Shown: one piece after another, positions 26,807-35,784 of the stretch | Layout: each line of letters opens with the position of its first letter | Numbering within the stretch: position 1 is the first letter of the stretch | Assembly (NCBI GenBank): GCA_036584525.1 | Contig: JAZHDG010000035.1 | Location: 1 to 64,000 of the forward strand | DNA length: 64,000 nt | Direction of reading: 5' to 3' | Origin: UBA6181 sp016934015 | GTDB taxonomy: Bacteria; Bacillota_I; Bacilli_A; Acholeplasmatales; Acholeplasmataceae | Program-made: the position numbers and the translations under genes | Notes under the pieces: model-generated | What the model was told of the DNA's origin: nothing | Seen by the model: only the letters and a program-made list of their open reading frames with translations | The model's database searches: none

Positions 26807-27427
26807 TTATATTTTATCAAGTAATTCATTAAAATGGTTAATATTTGTGTAATGTCCTAAACGTGAAGGATGTTGATGTCCTTTTGTATAGATAATGATT
26901 TGGATTCCTAACGCTTCTGCAACCTCAGCATCATGAAGCGTATCGCCAACCATATAACACTCTTGAGGGTTAATATGGTGTTTTTTGATAAATTGAAGTG
27001 CAACATCTACTTTACTCTTTGCATAGACATTTGAAGTACCTAAGATTGCATCAAAATATTGATCAATACCAAAATGTACGAGTTGTTTTTGCAAATTGCT
27101 TTCCTCTGACGCTGATAATAAAATATTCTGATAGCCTTTATGCTTCGCTTGATGAATCGCATTTAATACACCTTCATGAAGATTTAGTTCAAGACTTCTT
27201 GGCATATATCTTTCAATAAATGTGTGTGCGAGTTCTTTGAAACTCGTTTTTTCTAAATCATAGACTTTTGCATAATAACTTTCAACAGGAAAATCAAAAA
27301 TCATTAAATATTCATCAAAAGTGACCGTGGGTCTCTTTTCTTCAATCAACATTTCATTTAGTATGTCATAACACAATTTGGCATCATCTAATACGGTGCC
27401 ATTAAAATCCCAAAATAAATATTTCAT
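26807..27427 (-). CDS. HAD-family phosphatase with Asn in motif I
   Basis: A 206-residue haloacid dehalogenase-like hydrolase with an alpha-helical cap, phosphoglycolate-phosphatase-like. Motif I is FWDFNGTVLDD: the nucleophile Asp7 is kept, but the second Asp, the general acid/base, is Asn9. Motif II Ser/Thr is in NILLSASEE, Lys of motif III in KSKVDVALQF, and motif IV is MVGDTLHDAEVA. Asn at this place occurs in a known branch of Firmicute HAD proteins, so the protein need not be inactive. The substrate is unknown. It starts at ATG 27427, 6 bases from the rlmH stop. Confidence 0.82.
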   Translation of the reverse strand: MKYLFWDFNGTVLDDAKLCYDILNEMLIEEKRPTVTFDEYLMIFDFPVESYYAKVYDLEKTSFKELAHTFIERYMPRSLELNLHEGVLNAIHQAKHKGYQNILLSASEESNLQKQLVHFGIDQYFDAILGTSNVYAKSKVDVALQFIKKHHINPQECYMVGDTLHDAEVAEALGIQIIIYTKGHQHPSRLGHYTNINHFNELLDKI

Positions 27428-27433
27428 AATTCC

Positions 27434-27877
27434 TCACTTGTGATAGGGATGACCTTTTAGAATCATAAACCCTCGATATATTTGTTCAATAAGCATTAGT
27501 CGCATCAATTGATGTGGAAACGTCATTTTAGAAAATGATAATTGAGCATTTGATCGCTTAAAAATTGAATCATTAACACCATGTGAGCCACCAATAATAA
27601 ATACCAAATCGCCTGATTGATATGTAAGTTTGTCATCAATAAATTTCGCGAATGATTCACTATCTTCCATCTTCCCTTGAATTGCCAGCAAACACACATA
27701 ATCTTCGATTTTTATTTTACTTAAAATACGTTCTGATTCAGCATCAATCCCTTGAATATTCGCTTCATCTTTAACTTCAATAATTTCAATTTTATGCGGT
27801 ATTTGTTTCAAATAATATGAGATGCCAGTATCCAAATATTTCTGACTTATTTTCCCAACAGCAATGATTTTAATCAT
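27434..27877 (-). CDS. rlmH: 23S rRNA pseudouridine-1915 N3-methyltransferase
   Basis: SPOUT-class methyltransferase of 147 residues, slightly short for the family (about 159), acting on helix 69 of 23S rRNA in the 70S ribosome. The knotted SAM site is visible as LVFIIGGSHGVNDSI and the C-terminal FSKMTFPHQLMRLMLIEQIYRG with the ending KGHPYHK, the most conserved part of the family. ATG overlaps the upstream walJ-like stop as ATGA; walJ followed closely by rlmH is also seen near the origin in Bacillus. Confidence 0.95.
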   Translation of the reverse strand: MIKIIAVGKISQKYLDTGISYYLKQIPHKIEIIEVKDEANIQGIDAESERILSKIKIEDYVCLLAIQGKMEDSESFAKFIDDKLTYQSGDLVFIIGGSHGVNDSIFKRSNAQLSFSKMTFPHQLMRLMLIEQIYRGFMILKGHPYHK

Positions 27878-28641
27878 ATTTCAATCACCGGCAATCCTTC
27901 CTGTGATGCATAATAAATCTCTATTTTAGTTGGATCATCAAAAATTTTAATAATTGATTCTTCAATATCCAATATAGAATTGCAATCTTCAGAAATATGA
28001 GAAACAACCCAAATCGCGTGATTTTTAACAAATCGATTCATTAACCAACATGCATCTTCATTTGACAAATGGCCTTTTTCACTTAGAATTCGTTTCTTTA
28101 ATAAAAAGGGTCTAGGAGATGCCATGAGTTTGACAGGATTATGATTTGATTCAAGCACATAAAGATCCGCGTTTTCGAGTAGATTATGATAGTTTTGATC
28201 AATATAACCTGTATCTGTAATATGAACTATCTTTTTATTCCCATCGGAAATGACATATCCAACAGGTTCTTTAGCATCGTGTGAAATCATAAAAGGAGTA
28301 ATGTTTAAATTCCCGTAAGTAAAAGGAGTATCAGCTTTCACGATATGAAGATTTGGAATAATATCTCTAATTTCTTGACTTAAAGAAAGATAAGTGCCTT
28401 CTGTCATGTAAAGATCTTTCAAAAATCCTTTTTTTAGTAACATAAAAAGACCCATAGTGTGATCATGATGTTCATGTGTCAAAAATAACGCTTGAACGTC
28501 GTCGATAAACTCACCATAAGCTTCCATTTTTTTCTTCATTTTTTGATAACTAATGCCAGCATCAATAAACACTTTAATATCACCTACTTTTAAGTAGGTA
28601 ATATTGCCTTTCGATCCACTGGCTAAAATATAAACTTTCAA
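27874..28641 (-). CDS. walJ: MBL-fold hydrolase, WalJ/YycJ family
   Basis: Metallo-beta-lactamase-fold protein of about 255 residues. The family start VYILASGSKGN is near the N terminus and the metal motif is LTHEHHDHTMG (about 60-70), followed by His ligands in the C-terminal half. WalJ is a 5'-3' exonuclease-like protein linked to DNA maintenance in Gram-positives. I place the start at TTG 28641, 4-6 bases after AGAAGGTGG; an ATG pair at 28662 has no ribosome binding site before it. The start choice changes only seven residues. Confidence 0.85.
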   Translation of the reverse strand: MKVYILASGSKGNITYLKVGDIKVFIDAGISYQKMKKKMEAYGEFIDDVQALFLTHEHHDHTMGLFMLLKKGFLKDLYMTEGTYLSLSQEIRDIIPNLHIVKADTPFTYGNLNITPFMISHDAKEPVGYVISDGNKKIVHITDTGYIDQNYHNLLENADLYVLESNHNPVKLMASPRPFLLKKRILSEKGHLSNEDACWLMNRFVKNHAIWVVSHISEDCNSILDIEESIIKIFDDPTKIEIYYASQEGLPVIEI

Positions 28642-28708
28642 AGTACCACCTTCTTTCATCATAACATATAAATGTGTGAGATTTACAAATAAAGTGAAAG
28701 TGGTTGCA

Positions 28709-28737
28709 TTGACCCTTGAAAAATGCTATATTATATT
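28709..28737 (+). promoter_or_regulatory. sigma-A promoter of the large lipoprotein gene
   Basis: TTGACC (28709-28714), 17-base spacer, TATATT (28732-28737), 35 bases before the start codon. Confidence 0.75.
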
Positions 28738-28772
28738 TGCTTGTATGAAATACACTGAAGGAGTGAACAACT

Positions 28773-31697
28773 ATGAATCAAACAAAAACACTTAGGAAAA
28801 TGGCAATATTTGTGCTAATAATTGCTGGAATCCTTACATTGAGTGCTTGTAGCAACAGCAGCAAAACACCTTATGGAGATTTATCTGATGATGCCTACGT
28901 CACACTTGATGGCATAACTATTACTGAAAAAGAGCTTTACGATCAACTACGTTTACAAAGCGCTTCTGCCTTGTCTTCAATGATCGATAATATTGTTTTT
29001 GCAGAAAACATCACAGACGTTAAAGCGTTACTTTCAAGTGGTAACGAAGATCTGAACACTTATTTTGATGAAACAATCAATTCAAGTATTCACAATATTA
29101 GTGACCTCGAAGATCTCAAAGAATTCTTTGAAACCGATTATGATCAATTTTATCGTAATGTAGAACGCTTTGCGGATTCACAATATTTACTTGATAATAC
29201 TTTAAACATTCAAACAGTTATTGATAGTATTATGAGCCTTCCTGTTCCGTATGAAGGTTATGCATCATTAAGTTTCTTAGTTAACAATTACGCTATTCGC
29301 GCTGCACAACGTGAATATGCTAAAGAATTATTGGCAACTCAAGTAACTGATGAAGATGACAAAAACTATATTAGTGAACAATCACTTGTTACATACTATA
29401 AAAACAATAAAGAAGGTCGCTATGACGTTGATGCTTTAGTTGTTCGTTTTATCAACCTAAATGAAGCAAATGCTGCGATGTATCATCAAAGTATTAAAGC
29501 AGATGCGAAAGGTGCTTGGTATAAAATCCCAGATATTCGTATTGCTAAGGGTGAAGTTGGTTATGTCAATTTAAGTGCCACATCTGATTCTACTGAGCCA
29601 GTGAACGCATACGTCGTTTCTATATTGCAAGATCTTGATTTATTAGATAAACTTGGTGAAAACTATGAAAATCGTAGTGCACTAAGCCGTGAAGATTTTG
29701 AAAATTATTATAAAAAATATTCAATTAATACGAGTCGTGATTTAAACCGTGATGTTGCATTAACAACTTCACAAGTTAAAGAAGCGTTTGTAAGCATTTA
29801 TAATTTATTAAATCCAACCGCTCAAGTTCAAATTTCTGGTTCTACAATCATTGGAAAGGGTGATACTTCTTACAGCCCAACTCTTACTTATGATGAACTT
29901 ACCAAAGTTAACACTAGTTTAAGATCTCATATCTATACAACACTAGTTTCTGAATCTTCCATGGAAGACCCTAACGACACAACAGACGGTCAACCTTATT
30001 CTTCTCGTTTCACTCAATTCGGTTCACCTTATTATTTAGTGTTTAAATTAAATGATGGTAAAGCTGCTGAAGAAGGTGTACTCGTTGAAGACCCTGAAGA
30101 TGCTGAAAAAGAAATATTCTCATCTTCTGCATCAGCTATTCGTGAAGAAATGTATGATCTTCTACTTGAAAGTAAATTAACTTCCGCTTATATTAGTGAA
30201 GTTGTTACTCAATTATATGAAGAAGTTGAAATCGATATTTTCGATCCAATCGTTAGAATCCTTTATGAACAAAATTATGGATATAACGGAACAACTGACA
30301 ACAAGAGTGGCGATATTGTCGCAACAGTTGATGGTACAGAAATTACAGTTGCAGACTTCTATGCACGTCTTGAAAAATCTTATGGTATTAATATAGCTCT
30401 AGACGTACTTTCAAACGAATTTTTAGTAAGTTCTGAAAAATATACGATTACTGAAGAAGATCGCGAAAGTTATCAAACACAATTTGAAGATATTATTTCA
30501 CAATTCTCAGCAAACAACTTTGCATCAGCTGGCTTCCCAGCGACTATGGGACGTGAAAAATTCTTACTTCTTGCATTCGGTTCAAGAACAAATCAAGAAG
30601 CAATCAATCAAATTTATGTGTATCCTGAATTACGTGACCAATACTTAAAAGACTATGAAGTTCATTATGGCGAAGATGTTTATGAAAAATTCTCTGAACT
30701 TGCTAAACTTCAATATGATAATTACAAATCAATGAATGTATCCCATTTACTTATCTATGTTGATCAAAATGGTGATGGTTCTCCAGATAACCCACAAGAT
30801 TATTTAGATACTCTTGATGCTATTGGCCAACAAGCAGTATTAGAAGGGCTTGTTGATTTAGTAGAAATTTTATATGACAAAATTGGTTACTATTCATCAT
30901 TTGCAAACGGATTCCAAACATTAGTTACCGAATTTAATAATTCAGGACGCATTATGCGTGGTAATGATATTCCCCCTGTTGGACCAAATGATCCAAAACT
31001 TGATTATCAACCAGAATTAACATGGGCAAGATTCCGTCAATTAGGTTTCTACCTCAAGTTTGAAAACTTATCATCACCTATTACAAACACATCAAACTTA
31101 ATTTCATCTCAACAACGTTTAGATGAAGTATTCTACACTCGTGCGATGTCAATGTATAATCCTGATGCGACTCTTCCTCTTCTTGATTTATATGATAGCG
31201 TCATTACCCAAGATGAACTTTCGAATGTTAAATCATCATTCGGTTGGCACTTAATTTTAAATACTTCAGTATCTGAAAGTGGCAGCGTCATGTACTTACA
31301 ATCTTCAGATTCTGAAGGTAAATATATTTCAAGTAGTGATGAAACATTAAACTTCTATAATTCAACTACTGATTGGGTGAGTCCAAACCAAGTGAAATTC
31401 TACTTAATTGAAAGCAATTCAGATGAAGGTATAACATTACCAACATCAGTTCAAACAGCATTCAATACACAATTTTCACCAGTTTTAACACGTTATCAAG
31501 GCACTTATATGCAACGTGAATTAGTCTTCAAACTTATTGAAGATGCAGCATTTAGTGGAAACCAAAGCGCTAGATTTAATGTGATTAGAGAAATTAATCG
31601 TCGTCAAATGAATGAATATATGCTTTCAGCAGATGGTTTATATGACAACAATTATGCATCACTCTATGTAAATTGGTTCAATATCTTAGAAGGATAA
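28773..31697 (+). CDS. large lipoprotein with SurA/PrsA-like segments
   Basis: A 974-residue exported lipoprotein: positively charged start, hydrophobic segment and lipobox LSAC with Cys26. Two SurA_N-like helical segments begin with the same strand-turn pattern, YVTLDGITITEKELYDQL (about 42-59) and IVATVDGTEITVADFYARL (about 513-531). The C-terminal third has parvulin-like pieces, NVSHLLIYVD (about 654) and SSFGWHLILN (about 822), but the intervening part is long and diverged, so isomerase activity is uncertain. A Ca2+-loop-like DQNGDGSPD follows the first piece. The likely role is a folding chaperone outside the membrane. It is monocistronic, with its own promoter and terminator. Confidence 0.75.
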   Translation: MNQTKTLRKMAIFVLIIAGILTLSACSNSSKTPYGDLSDDAYVTLDGITITEKELYDQLRLQSASALSSMIDNIVFAENITDVKALLSSGNEDLNTYFDETINSSIHNISDLEDLKEFFETDYDQFYRNVERFADSQYLLDNTLNIQTVIDSIMSLPVPYEGYASLSFLVNNYAIRAAQREYAKELLATQVTDEDDKNYISEQSLVTYYKNNKEGRYDVDALVVRFINLNEANAAMYHQSIKADAKGAWYKIPDIRIAKGEVGYVNLSATSDSTEPVNAYVVSILQDLDLLDKLGENYENRSALSREDFENYYKKYSINTSRDLNRDVALTTSQVKEAFVSIYNLLNPTAQVQISGSTIIGKGDTSYSPTLTYDELTKVNTSLRSHIYTTLVSESSMEDPNDTTDGQPYSSRFTQFGSPYYLVFKLNDGKAAEEGVLVEDPEDAEKEIFSSSASAIREEMYDLLLESKLTSAYISEVVTQLYEEVEIDIFDPIVRILYEQNYGYNGTTDNKSGDIVATVDGTEITVADFYARLEKSYGINIALDVLSNEFLVSSEKYTITEEDRESYQTQFEDIISQFSANNFASAGFPATMGREKFLLLAFGSRTNQEAINQIYVYPELRDQYLKDYEVHYGEDVYEKFSELAKLQYDNYKSMNVSHLLIYVDQNGDGSPDNPQDYLDTLDAIGQQAVLEGLVDLVEILYDKIGYYSSFANGFQTLVTEFNNSGRIMRGNDIPPVGPNDPKLDYQPELTWARFRQLGFYLKFENLSSPITNTSNLISSQQRLDEVFYTRAMSMYNPDATLPLLDLYDSVITQDELSNVKSSFGWHLILNTSVSESGSVMYLQSSDSEGKYISSSDETLNFYNSTTDWVSPNQVKFYLIESNSDEGITLPTSVQTAFNTQFSPVLTRYQGTYMQRELVFKLIEDAAFSGNQSARFNVIREINRRQMNEYMLSADGLYDNNYASLYVNWFNILEG

Positions 31698-31709
31698 TAG
31701 ATTAAATTT

Positions 31710-31737
31710 AAAGGTTACCTGCGGGTAACCTTTTTTT
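31710..31737 (+). terminator. terminator of the large lipoprotein gene
   Basis: AAAGGTTACC and GGTAACCTTT form a 10 bp stem with a 4-base loop followed by a T run. Confidence 0.92.
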
Positions 31738-31807
31738 ATTTTTTTAATTTATTTTTACAATATCCTTATGTATAATAAAAATATAAGAGTCAAAACAGGA
31801 GGTTATG

Positions 31808-32347
31808 ATGGGATTACTTGGTAAAATCGGACAAAAATTAGGTGACGCCATGGAAAAATCAGCGAGCAATCATATGACTGGCGCCTCTAAAGAAGCTTAT
31901 GAAGCAGAAAAAAAAGAAAAAGAAACTCTAGAAAATGAAAAAGTTGTCGATGAAATGATTTCAATTCCTTTTTCAAAAGAAGACATGAAAGATCTTGATC
32001 AAATCATTGGTCGAGCAAATTTGATGGATGAAAGACGTTTATGGGTCGCTGGCTTTTCAAACTTTAGAGCAAATCAAAATGCTTCTGCAGCAAATGTATT
32101 TACAGGAAAAAAACACTTGAGATTCTTCATTGTCAAACATGATGTGTATTACTTTGCATTTTTTGAAGATGATCTATTTAAAACTTATCGCATCTTCCGT
32201 GACAAAGATATCAAAAATGTTGATATCAAAATTAAAATGCTTGGAGCTAGTTCACTCAAAATTGAATTAAAAGATGGTAAGATATTAACAATTGATGTGA
32301 CCGAAAACAAAGATAAACTTCAATCAATTAAAGGCATGTTCAAATAA
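31808..32347 (+). CDS. small cytosolic protein with PH-like C-terminal domain
   Basis: A 179-residue protein not assigned to a named family. Residues 1-60 are a charged, probably helical or coiled segment (KEAYEAEKKEKETLENEKVV); residues 70-179 have alternating strands (HLRFFIVKHDVYYFAFF, YRIFRDKDIKNVDIKI, LKIELKDGKILTIDV) ending in a helix, resembling a bacterial PH-like domain. No signal or membrane segment is seen. Two adjacent ATG codons follow AGGAGG; the second, at 31808, has the better spacing. It is a single gene between two terminators. No function is proposed. Confidence 0.7.
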   Translation: MGLLGKIGQKLGDAMEKSASNHMTGASKEAYEAEKKEKETLENEKVVDEMISIPFSKEDMKDLDQIIGRANLMDERRLWVAGFSNFRANQNASAANVFTGKKHLRFFIVKHDVYYFAFFEDDLFKTYRIFRDKDIKNVDIKIKMLGASSLKIELKDGKILTIDVTENKDKLQSIKGMFK

Positions 32348-32348
32348 A

Positions 32349-32370
32349 AAGGAAGACTCGAGTCTTCCTT
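32349..32370. terminator. bidirectional terminator
   Basis: AAGGAAGACTC and GAGTCTTCCTT form a perfect 22-base palindrome with A and T runs outside, between the convergent PH-like gene and yhaM. Confidence 0.88.
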
Positions 32371-33292
32371 ATTTTTTGTTAGCTTTATAAAAACGCATTT
32401 TGTCTAAAACAGAAATCATATTTGTGAAGGATCCTTCTTGTGTTTCATCGAGAGTTTCACCGAGAACAGTAAACTTAGAATCAATAGTGTCGATAAACCA
32501 AAGGAGTAATGCTTCACCAGTTTGCGGCTTTTTAGGTGATCCAAAATTGAATTGTCCATGATGACTGATAATCATGTGTTTTAGTAATAACACATCTTCT
32601 TCTTTTTCATAATTCAATTCATGAGCAACTCTGTCAATCATTGAAGCTTGCATGACTAAATGTCCAATGAGCAACCCTTCTTTTGTGTACTCACCATCTA
32701 CACCGCTAATTTCATCAATTTTTGACATATCATGCAAAATGGTTGCTGCATAGAGTAAATCACGATTCAAATATGGATATATTTCAATAAAAGGGTCAAT
32801 CAGTTTAAGCATAGTTAATGTATGATAAGAAAGCCCACCGACATAAGCGTGATGGAATTTGGTAGCAGCTGGATGCATGTAGAACAATTTCTCATGATCT
32901 TTATAGATTTTTGTCGTGATGTCTTTTAAAACTTTATTGTTAATTTTCTTTAAAAAGGTTTCAATGCCTTTTTTTATTTCCTTTAAAGAAAGCGGTGCAT
33001 AAACGTAGAAATAGTCTAAAACATTTGTGAGTTCATCATCATGGATTGCATTTTCTATTTTTGTAATATTTGTAGTCTTTAGTACAAGTTCATCTTCAAT
33101 CTTAACAACAGCAATCGCTTCAAATAGATAGACTTTTCCCATCGATAATAATTCCATTTGTTCAAATTCTAATTTGAGATTTATATGCTCTCCATCCATG
33201 GTTAAAATTGTGGTGTTACAAAAATGAGCCCCATAATTAATGCTTTCAACTTTTCCGATAATTTTATAGTCTTTATTAATATTTAATTCCAT
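32369..33292 (-). CDS. yhaM: 3'-5' exoribonuclease YhaM family
   Basis: A 307-residue protein with an N-terminal OB-fold nucleic-acid-binding part (about 1-85) and an HD domain. The family stretch AATKFHHAYVGGLSYHTLTM (about 138-157), the metal-binding HD pair in ATILHDMSKIDE (about 182-193) and the later His residues in HMIISHHGQFNFGSP (about 238-252) are visible. YhaM trims RNA and single-stranded DNA 3' ends in Gram-positives. It lies 8 bases after the cca stop in the direction of transcription, so the two RNA enzymes are probably cotranscribed. Confidence 0.92.
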   Translation of the reverse strand: MELNINKDYKIIGKVESINYGAHFCNTTILTMDGEHINLKLEFEQMELLSMGKVYLFEAIAVVKIEDELVLKTTNITKIENAIHDDELTNVLDYFYVYAPLSLKEIKKGIETFLKKINNKVLKDITTKIYKDHEKLFYMHPAATKFHHAYVGGLSYHTLTMLKLIDPFIEIYPYLNRDLLYAATILHDMSKIDEISGVDGEYTKEGLLIGHLVMQASMIDRVAHELNYEKEEDVLLLKHMIISHHGQFNFGSPKKPQTGEALLLWFIDTIDSKFTVLGETLDETQEGSFTNMISVLDKMRFYKANKK

Positions 33293-33300
33293 ATTAACCT

Positions 33301-34446
33301 CTATTCTAAATTGGTTTTAACGAACTCGATCAATGCTTCTCGATTATTTTCTAATCGCCGGTTGATGACTTCAATAACCATCTTTGTTTGTATGTCTTTG
33401 ATCCAAGCACCTGCTTTACGATTTGCTAATTTAATAATTTCAGTTGCTCGTAGTTTTAAATCAAGATCTGACTGGATTGGTAAATTTTGGTATAATGCTT
33501 CAATTTCAGTCTTTCTATTTTTTGAACGATTTAACATATAGGTCACACGATTAGCAAGTAAACACAAATCAATTCCATATGTATAAAGCATCATCGCATC
33601 AATCTCTTTATTATCTCTAGCTAAAGCCGATGCAATTTCATAACGATGTCGATGCTTATTTGAAAATGTCCATTCACTTGGAACTGATCCATTTAATGTA
33701 AATGCGAGTGTGAAGAATACATCGACAAATGGAAGTTCATCCAGGGATAATGTATATTCAATTCCTTGATGTAATCCTGGTAAAACTTTAGAAACGCCGG
33801 TTGTAATCATCGATTGAAATGCCATTTTTAAATATTTACCTTGTAATGTTTTTATCATTTCAACGAGTATTCTTTCCATTGAAACATCTTTGAGTCGATC
33901 TTTCATTTGTGCAATGGCATCTCTCGTGTCACGATCGATTTGAAAACCTAATTTACTTTGAAAATAAAATGCCCGCATGATTCGTAATGCATCTTCATTA
34001 AAACGATCTAGCGGATTTCCAATCGTTCTAATGAGTTTACGTTCAATATCTTTTCTTCCTTCGACATGATCAATGATCTCATCTGATTCTGTCATGAGCA
34101 ACCCATTTATCGTAAAATCACGTCGCATGACATCTTCCATCACTGATTCACTGTATGTCACATTCTCAGGATGTCTCCCATCCACGTATTCACCGTCGAT
34201 ACGATATGTTGTCACTTCATAAGTTTCTGTTCCCATAAAAACAGTAACCGTACCATATTTTAGTCCTGTAGGTTTTGTTTTAAATAATTTAGCTACCTGA
34301 AACGGTTTAGCATTTGTTGTAATATCAACATCTGTTAATGGTTGTCTCAAAACATAGTCTCTAACTGCACCACCAACGATAAAAGCTTCATAACCGTGCC
34401 TTTTTAAGTCTTGAATGACGCGTTTTGCGCCTCTAAGTGTACTCAT
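33301..34446 (-). CDS. cca: CCA tRNA nucleotidyltransferase
   Basis: Adds or repairs the 3' CCA of tRNAs. The 381-residue class II enzyme shows the nucleotidyltransferase head GYEAFIVGGAVRD (18-30), the catalytic DVDITT (about 38-43), the second motif RRDFTINGL (template for NTP recognition is usually EDxxR; here the neck has RFNEDALRIMRAF), and a helical body and tail. ATG at 34446 follows GGTGAT at good spacing and is preferred over an ATG four codons upstream. It is divergent from yigZ. Confidence 0.93.
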   Translation of the reverse strand: MSTLRGAKRVIQDLKRHGYEAFIVGGAVRDYVLRQPLTDVDITTNAKPFQVAKLFKTKPTGLKYGTVTVFMGTETYEVTTYRIDGEYVDGRHPENVTYSESVMEDVMRRDFTINGLLMTESDEIIDHVEGRKDIERKLIRTIGNPLDRFNEDALRIMRAFYFQSKLGFQIDRDTRDAIAQMKDRLKDVSMERILVEMIKTLQGKYLKMAFQSMITTGVSKVLPGLHQGIEYTLSLDELPFVDVFFTLAFTLNGSVPSEWTFSNKHRHRYEIASALARDNKEIDAMMLYTYGIDLCLLANRVTYMLNRSKNRKTEIEALYQNLPIQSDLDLKLRATEIIKLANRKAGAWIKDIQTKMVIEVINRRLENNREALIEFVKTNLE

Positions 34447-34532
34447 GTTTATCACCATGTATCATTATACCAAATTTTTAGTAGATAGTTTTTCTAAAAC
34501 TGCTTTTATGTTATACTAAATCCGGTGAAAAG

Positions 34533-35141
34533 ATGCGCTATATAAAAGAAACAATATCTCATCAAATCGAGATTGATAAATCCATTTTTATCGCGATACT
34601 TTACCCGCTTGAACATCAAGAGGATGTTTTATTATGCTTAAATGATGCAAAATTAAAATATCCTAAAGCAAACCATTATTGTCATGCATCCATATTTGGA
34701 ACTACAGGTGAACATCAAACCGCATCTGACGATGGTGAACCCTCACGTACAGCTGGAATTCCTATACTTGAAGTCCTAAAACACCATGATGTGACAAATA
34801 TATTATGTGTGGTTATTCGTTATTTTGGTGGCATAAAACTTGGTGCTGGGGGGCTAGTTAGAGCCTATACAAAAGCAGCTGCTGATGGCATAAAACTCGC
34901 AAAATTTTATTTCAAAAGGGAAGTCCCAATTTTTAAAATAACTTTTGATTATGACAAAATAAATTACATGGATAAATATTTTGAAAAAGATGCAGAGATT
35001 ATAGACAAAATTTATTTAGAACAAGTCAGCTATACAATTATTTTAATCGATCAAAATATTCAACGAATCGATGATATTCATCACCTTTTACTAAAAAGTG
35101 AGAATTTAGGTATAAAAACTATACAAATTGATGAGTCCTAA
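34533..35141 (+). CDS. yigZ: YigZ/IMPACT family protein
   Basis: A 202-residue UPF0029 (IMPACT) protein. The N-terminal domain has the family core HYCHASIFG, SDDGEPSRTAGIPIL and VVIRYFGGIKLGAGGLVRAY (about 90-110); the C-terminal part is a ferredoxin-like DUF1949 fold. The molecular role in bacteria is unsettled; a link to translation control is suggested for eukaryotic relatives. It starts at ATG 34533 after CCGGTGA, has its own terminator, and converges on the ATPase operon. Confidence 0.92.
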   Translation: MRYIKETISHQIEIDKSIFIAILYPLEHQEDVLLCLNDAKLKYPKANHYCHASIFGTTGEHQTASDDGEPSRTAGIPILEVLKHHDVTNILCVVIRYFGGIKLGAGGLVRAYTKAAADGIKLAKFYFKREVPIFKITFDYDKINYMDKYFEKDAEIIDKIYLEQVSYTIILIDQNIQRIDDIHHLLLKSENLGIKTIQIDES

Positions 35142-35149
35142 TGACTCAT
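35131..35149 (+). terminator. terminator of yigZ
   Basis: ATGAGTC and GACTCAT pair around a 5-base loop that includes the stop codon, followed by seven T. Confidence 0.8.
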
Positions 35150-35163
35150 TTTTTTATAAAAAA

Positions 35164-35183
35164 AGCATAGGTTTCCCTATGCT
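35164..35183 (-). terminator. terminator of the ATPase operon
   Basis: On the minus strand AGCATAGG-GAAA-CCTATGCT is a perfect 8 bp stem with a GNRA-type loop, followed by TTTTTTT. It overlaps the stop codon of the last small gene of the operon. Confidence 0.9.
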
Positions 35184-35383
35184 AAAACGTTTAATAATTG
35201 TGATAGTTTAACCATCACTTCACTCAGTAAATGTGCACTAATGAGTGATAGCAGAAAATAAGCAGCTTTAATTTCCCAAATCTTCATCTTTTCAAATTTA
35301 TTTTCAAGATGCAATGCCGATAAAATTCTAAGTGCTAAAGCAAAAAATATGATAAGCGACGTGAAATAGATGATGTGTTCGAT
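35177..35383 (-). CDS. DUF1146/YwzB-like small membrane protein, apparent ATC start
   Basis: An open frame of 68 codons follows atpC. Two hydrophobic helices (about 4-25 and 40-58) flank a charged turn (LENKFEKMKIWEIKA), and the pattern matches the DUF1146 family (YwzB), which follows atpC in Bacillus. A perfect AGGAGG lies 7 bases before the codon at 35383-35381, but that codon is ATC. No ATG, GTG or TTG lies in frame nearby; the first ATG is about residue 33, inside the protein. Either ATC is used as a rare start or the gene has lost its start by mutation. Function unknown. Confidence 0.65.
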   Translation of the reverse strand: MEHIIYFTSLIIFFALALRILSALHLENKFEKMKIWEIKAAYFLLSLISAHLLSEVMVKLSQLLNVLA

Positions 35384-35394
35384 ATTAACACCTC

Positions 35395-35784
35395 CTATAA
35401 TTGTCCAGCTTTACTTTTTTGAATATTTTCTTTTAACTCGCGTTCTTGTTTCGAAAGATCAATATTTTCTTTCTTAGTCATCTCAAGTTTATCTTTTTTC
35501 ATTTTTTCAAATGAGACTTTTGTGTTTTCTAAAGTGTCACCAACTTCAGCATCAAGTGCTAAAACAGATAGATTGTTATCTTTAAATTCCAAAATACCTT
35601 GCTCAATAATAGCATATTTTAAATGATTACCCATTACACACTTTAAATAACCCGATTGAATTTGAATGATGATTGGGATATGATCTTTGAGAATCGCAAC
35701 TTCACCATCTTCATTATGAATAACCATATAATCTATCTCATCATTAAATGATTTTCCTTCTGCGGTAAAGATTGAAAGCTTCAT
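35395..35784 (-). CDS. atpC: ATP synthase epsilon subunit
   Basis: Epsilon subunit of F1, part of the central stalk, 129 residues. An N-terminal beta sandwich (residues 1-83, LSIFTAEGKSFNDEIDYMVIHNEDGE-like strands) is followed by the two-helix C-terminal domain, which in many bacteria inhibits ATP hydrolysis. The Bacillus-type ATP-binding motif cannot be confirmed by eye. It overlaps the atpD stop as ATGA. Confidence 0.93.
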   Translation of the reverse strand: MKLSIFTAEGKSFNDEIDYMVIHNEDGEVAILKDHIPIIIQIQSGYLKCVMGNHLKYAIIEQGILEFKDNNLSVLALDAEVGDTLENTKVSFEKMKKDKLEMTKKENIDLSKQERELKENIQKSKAGQL

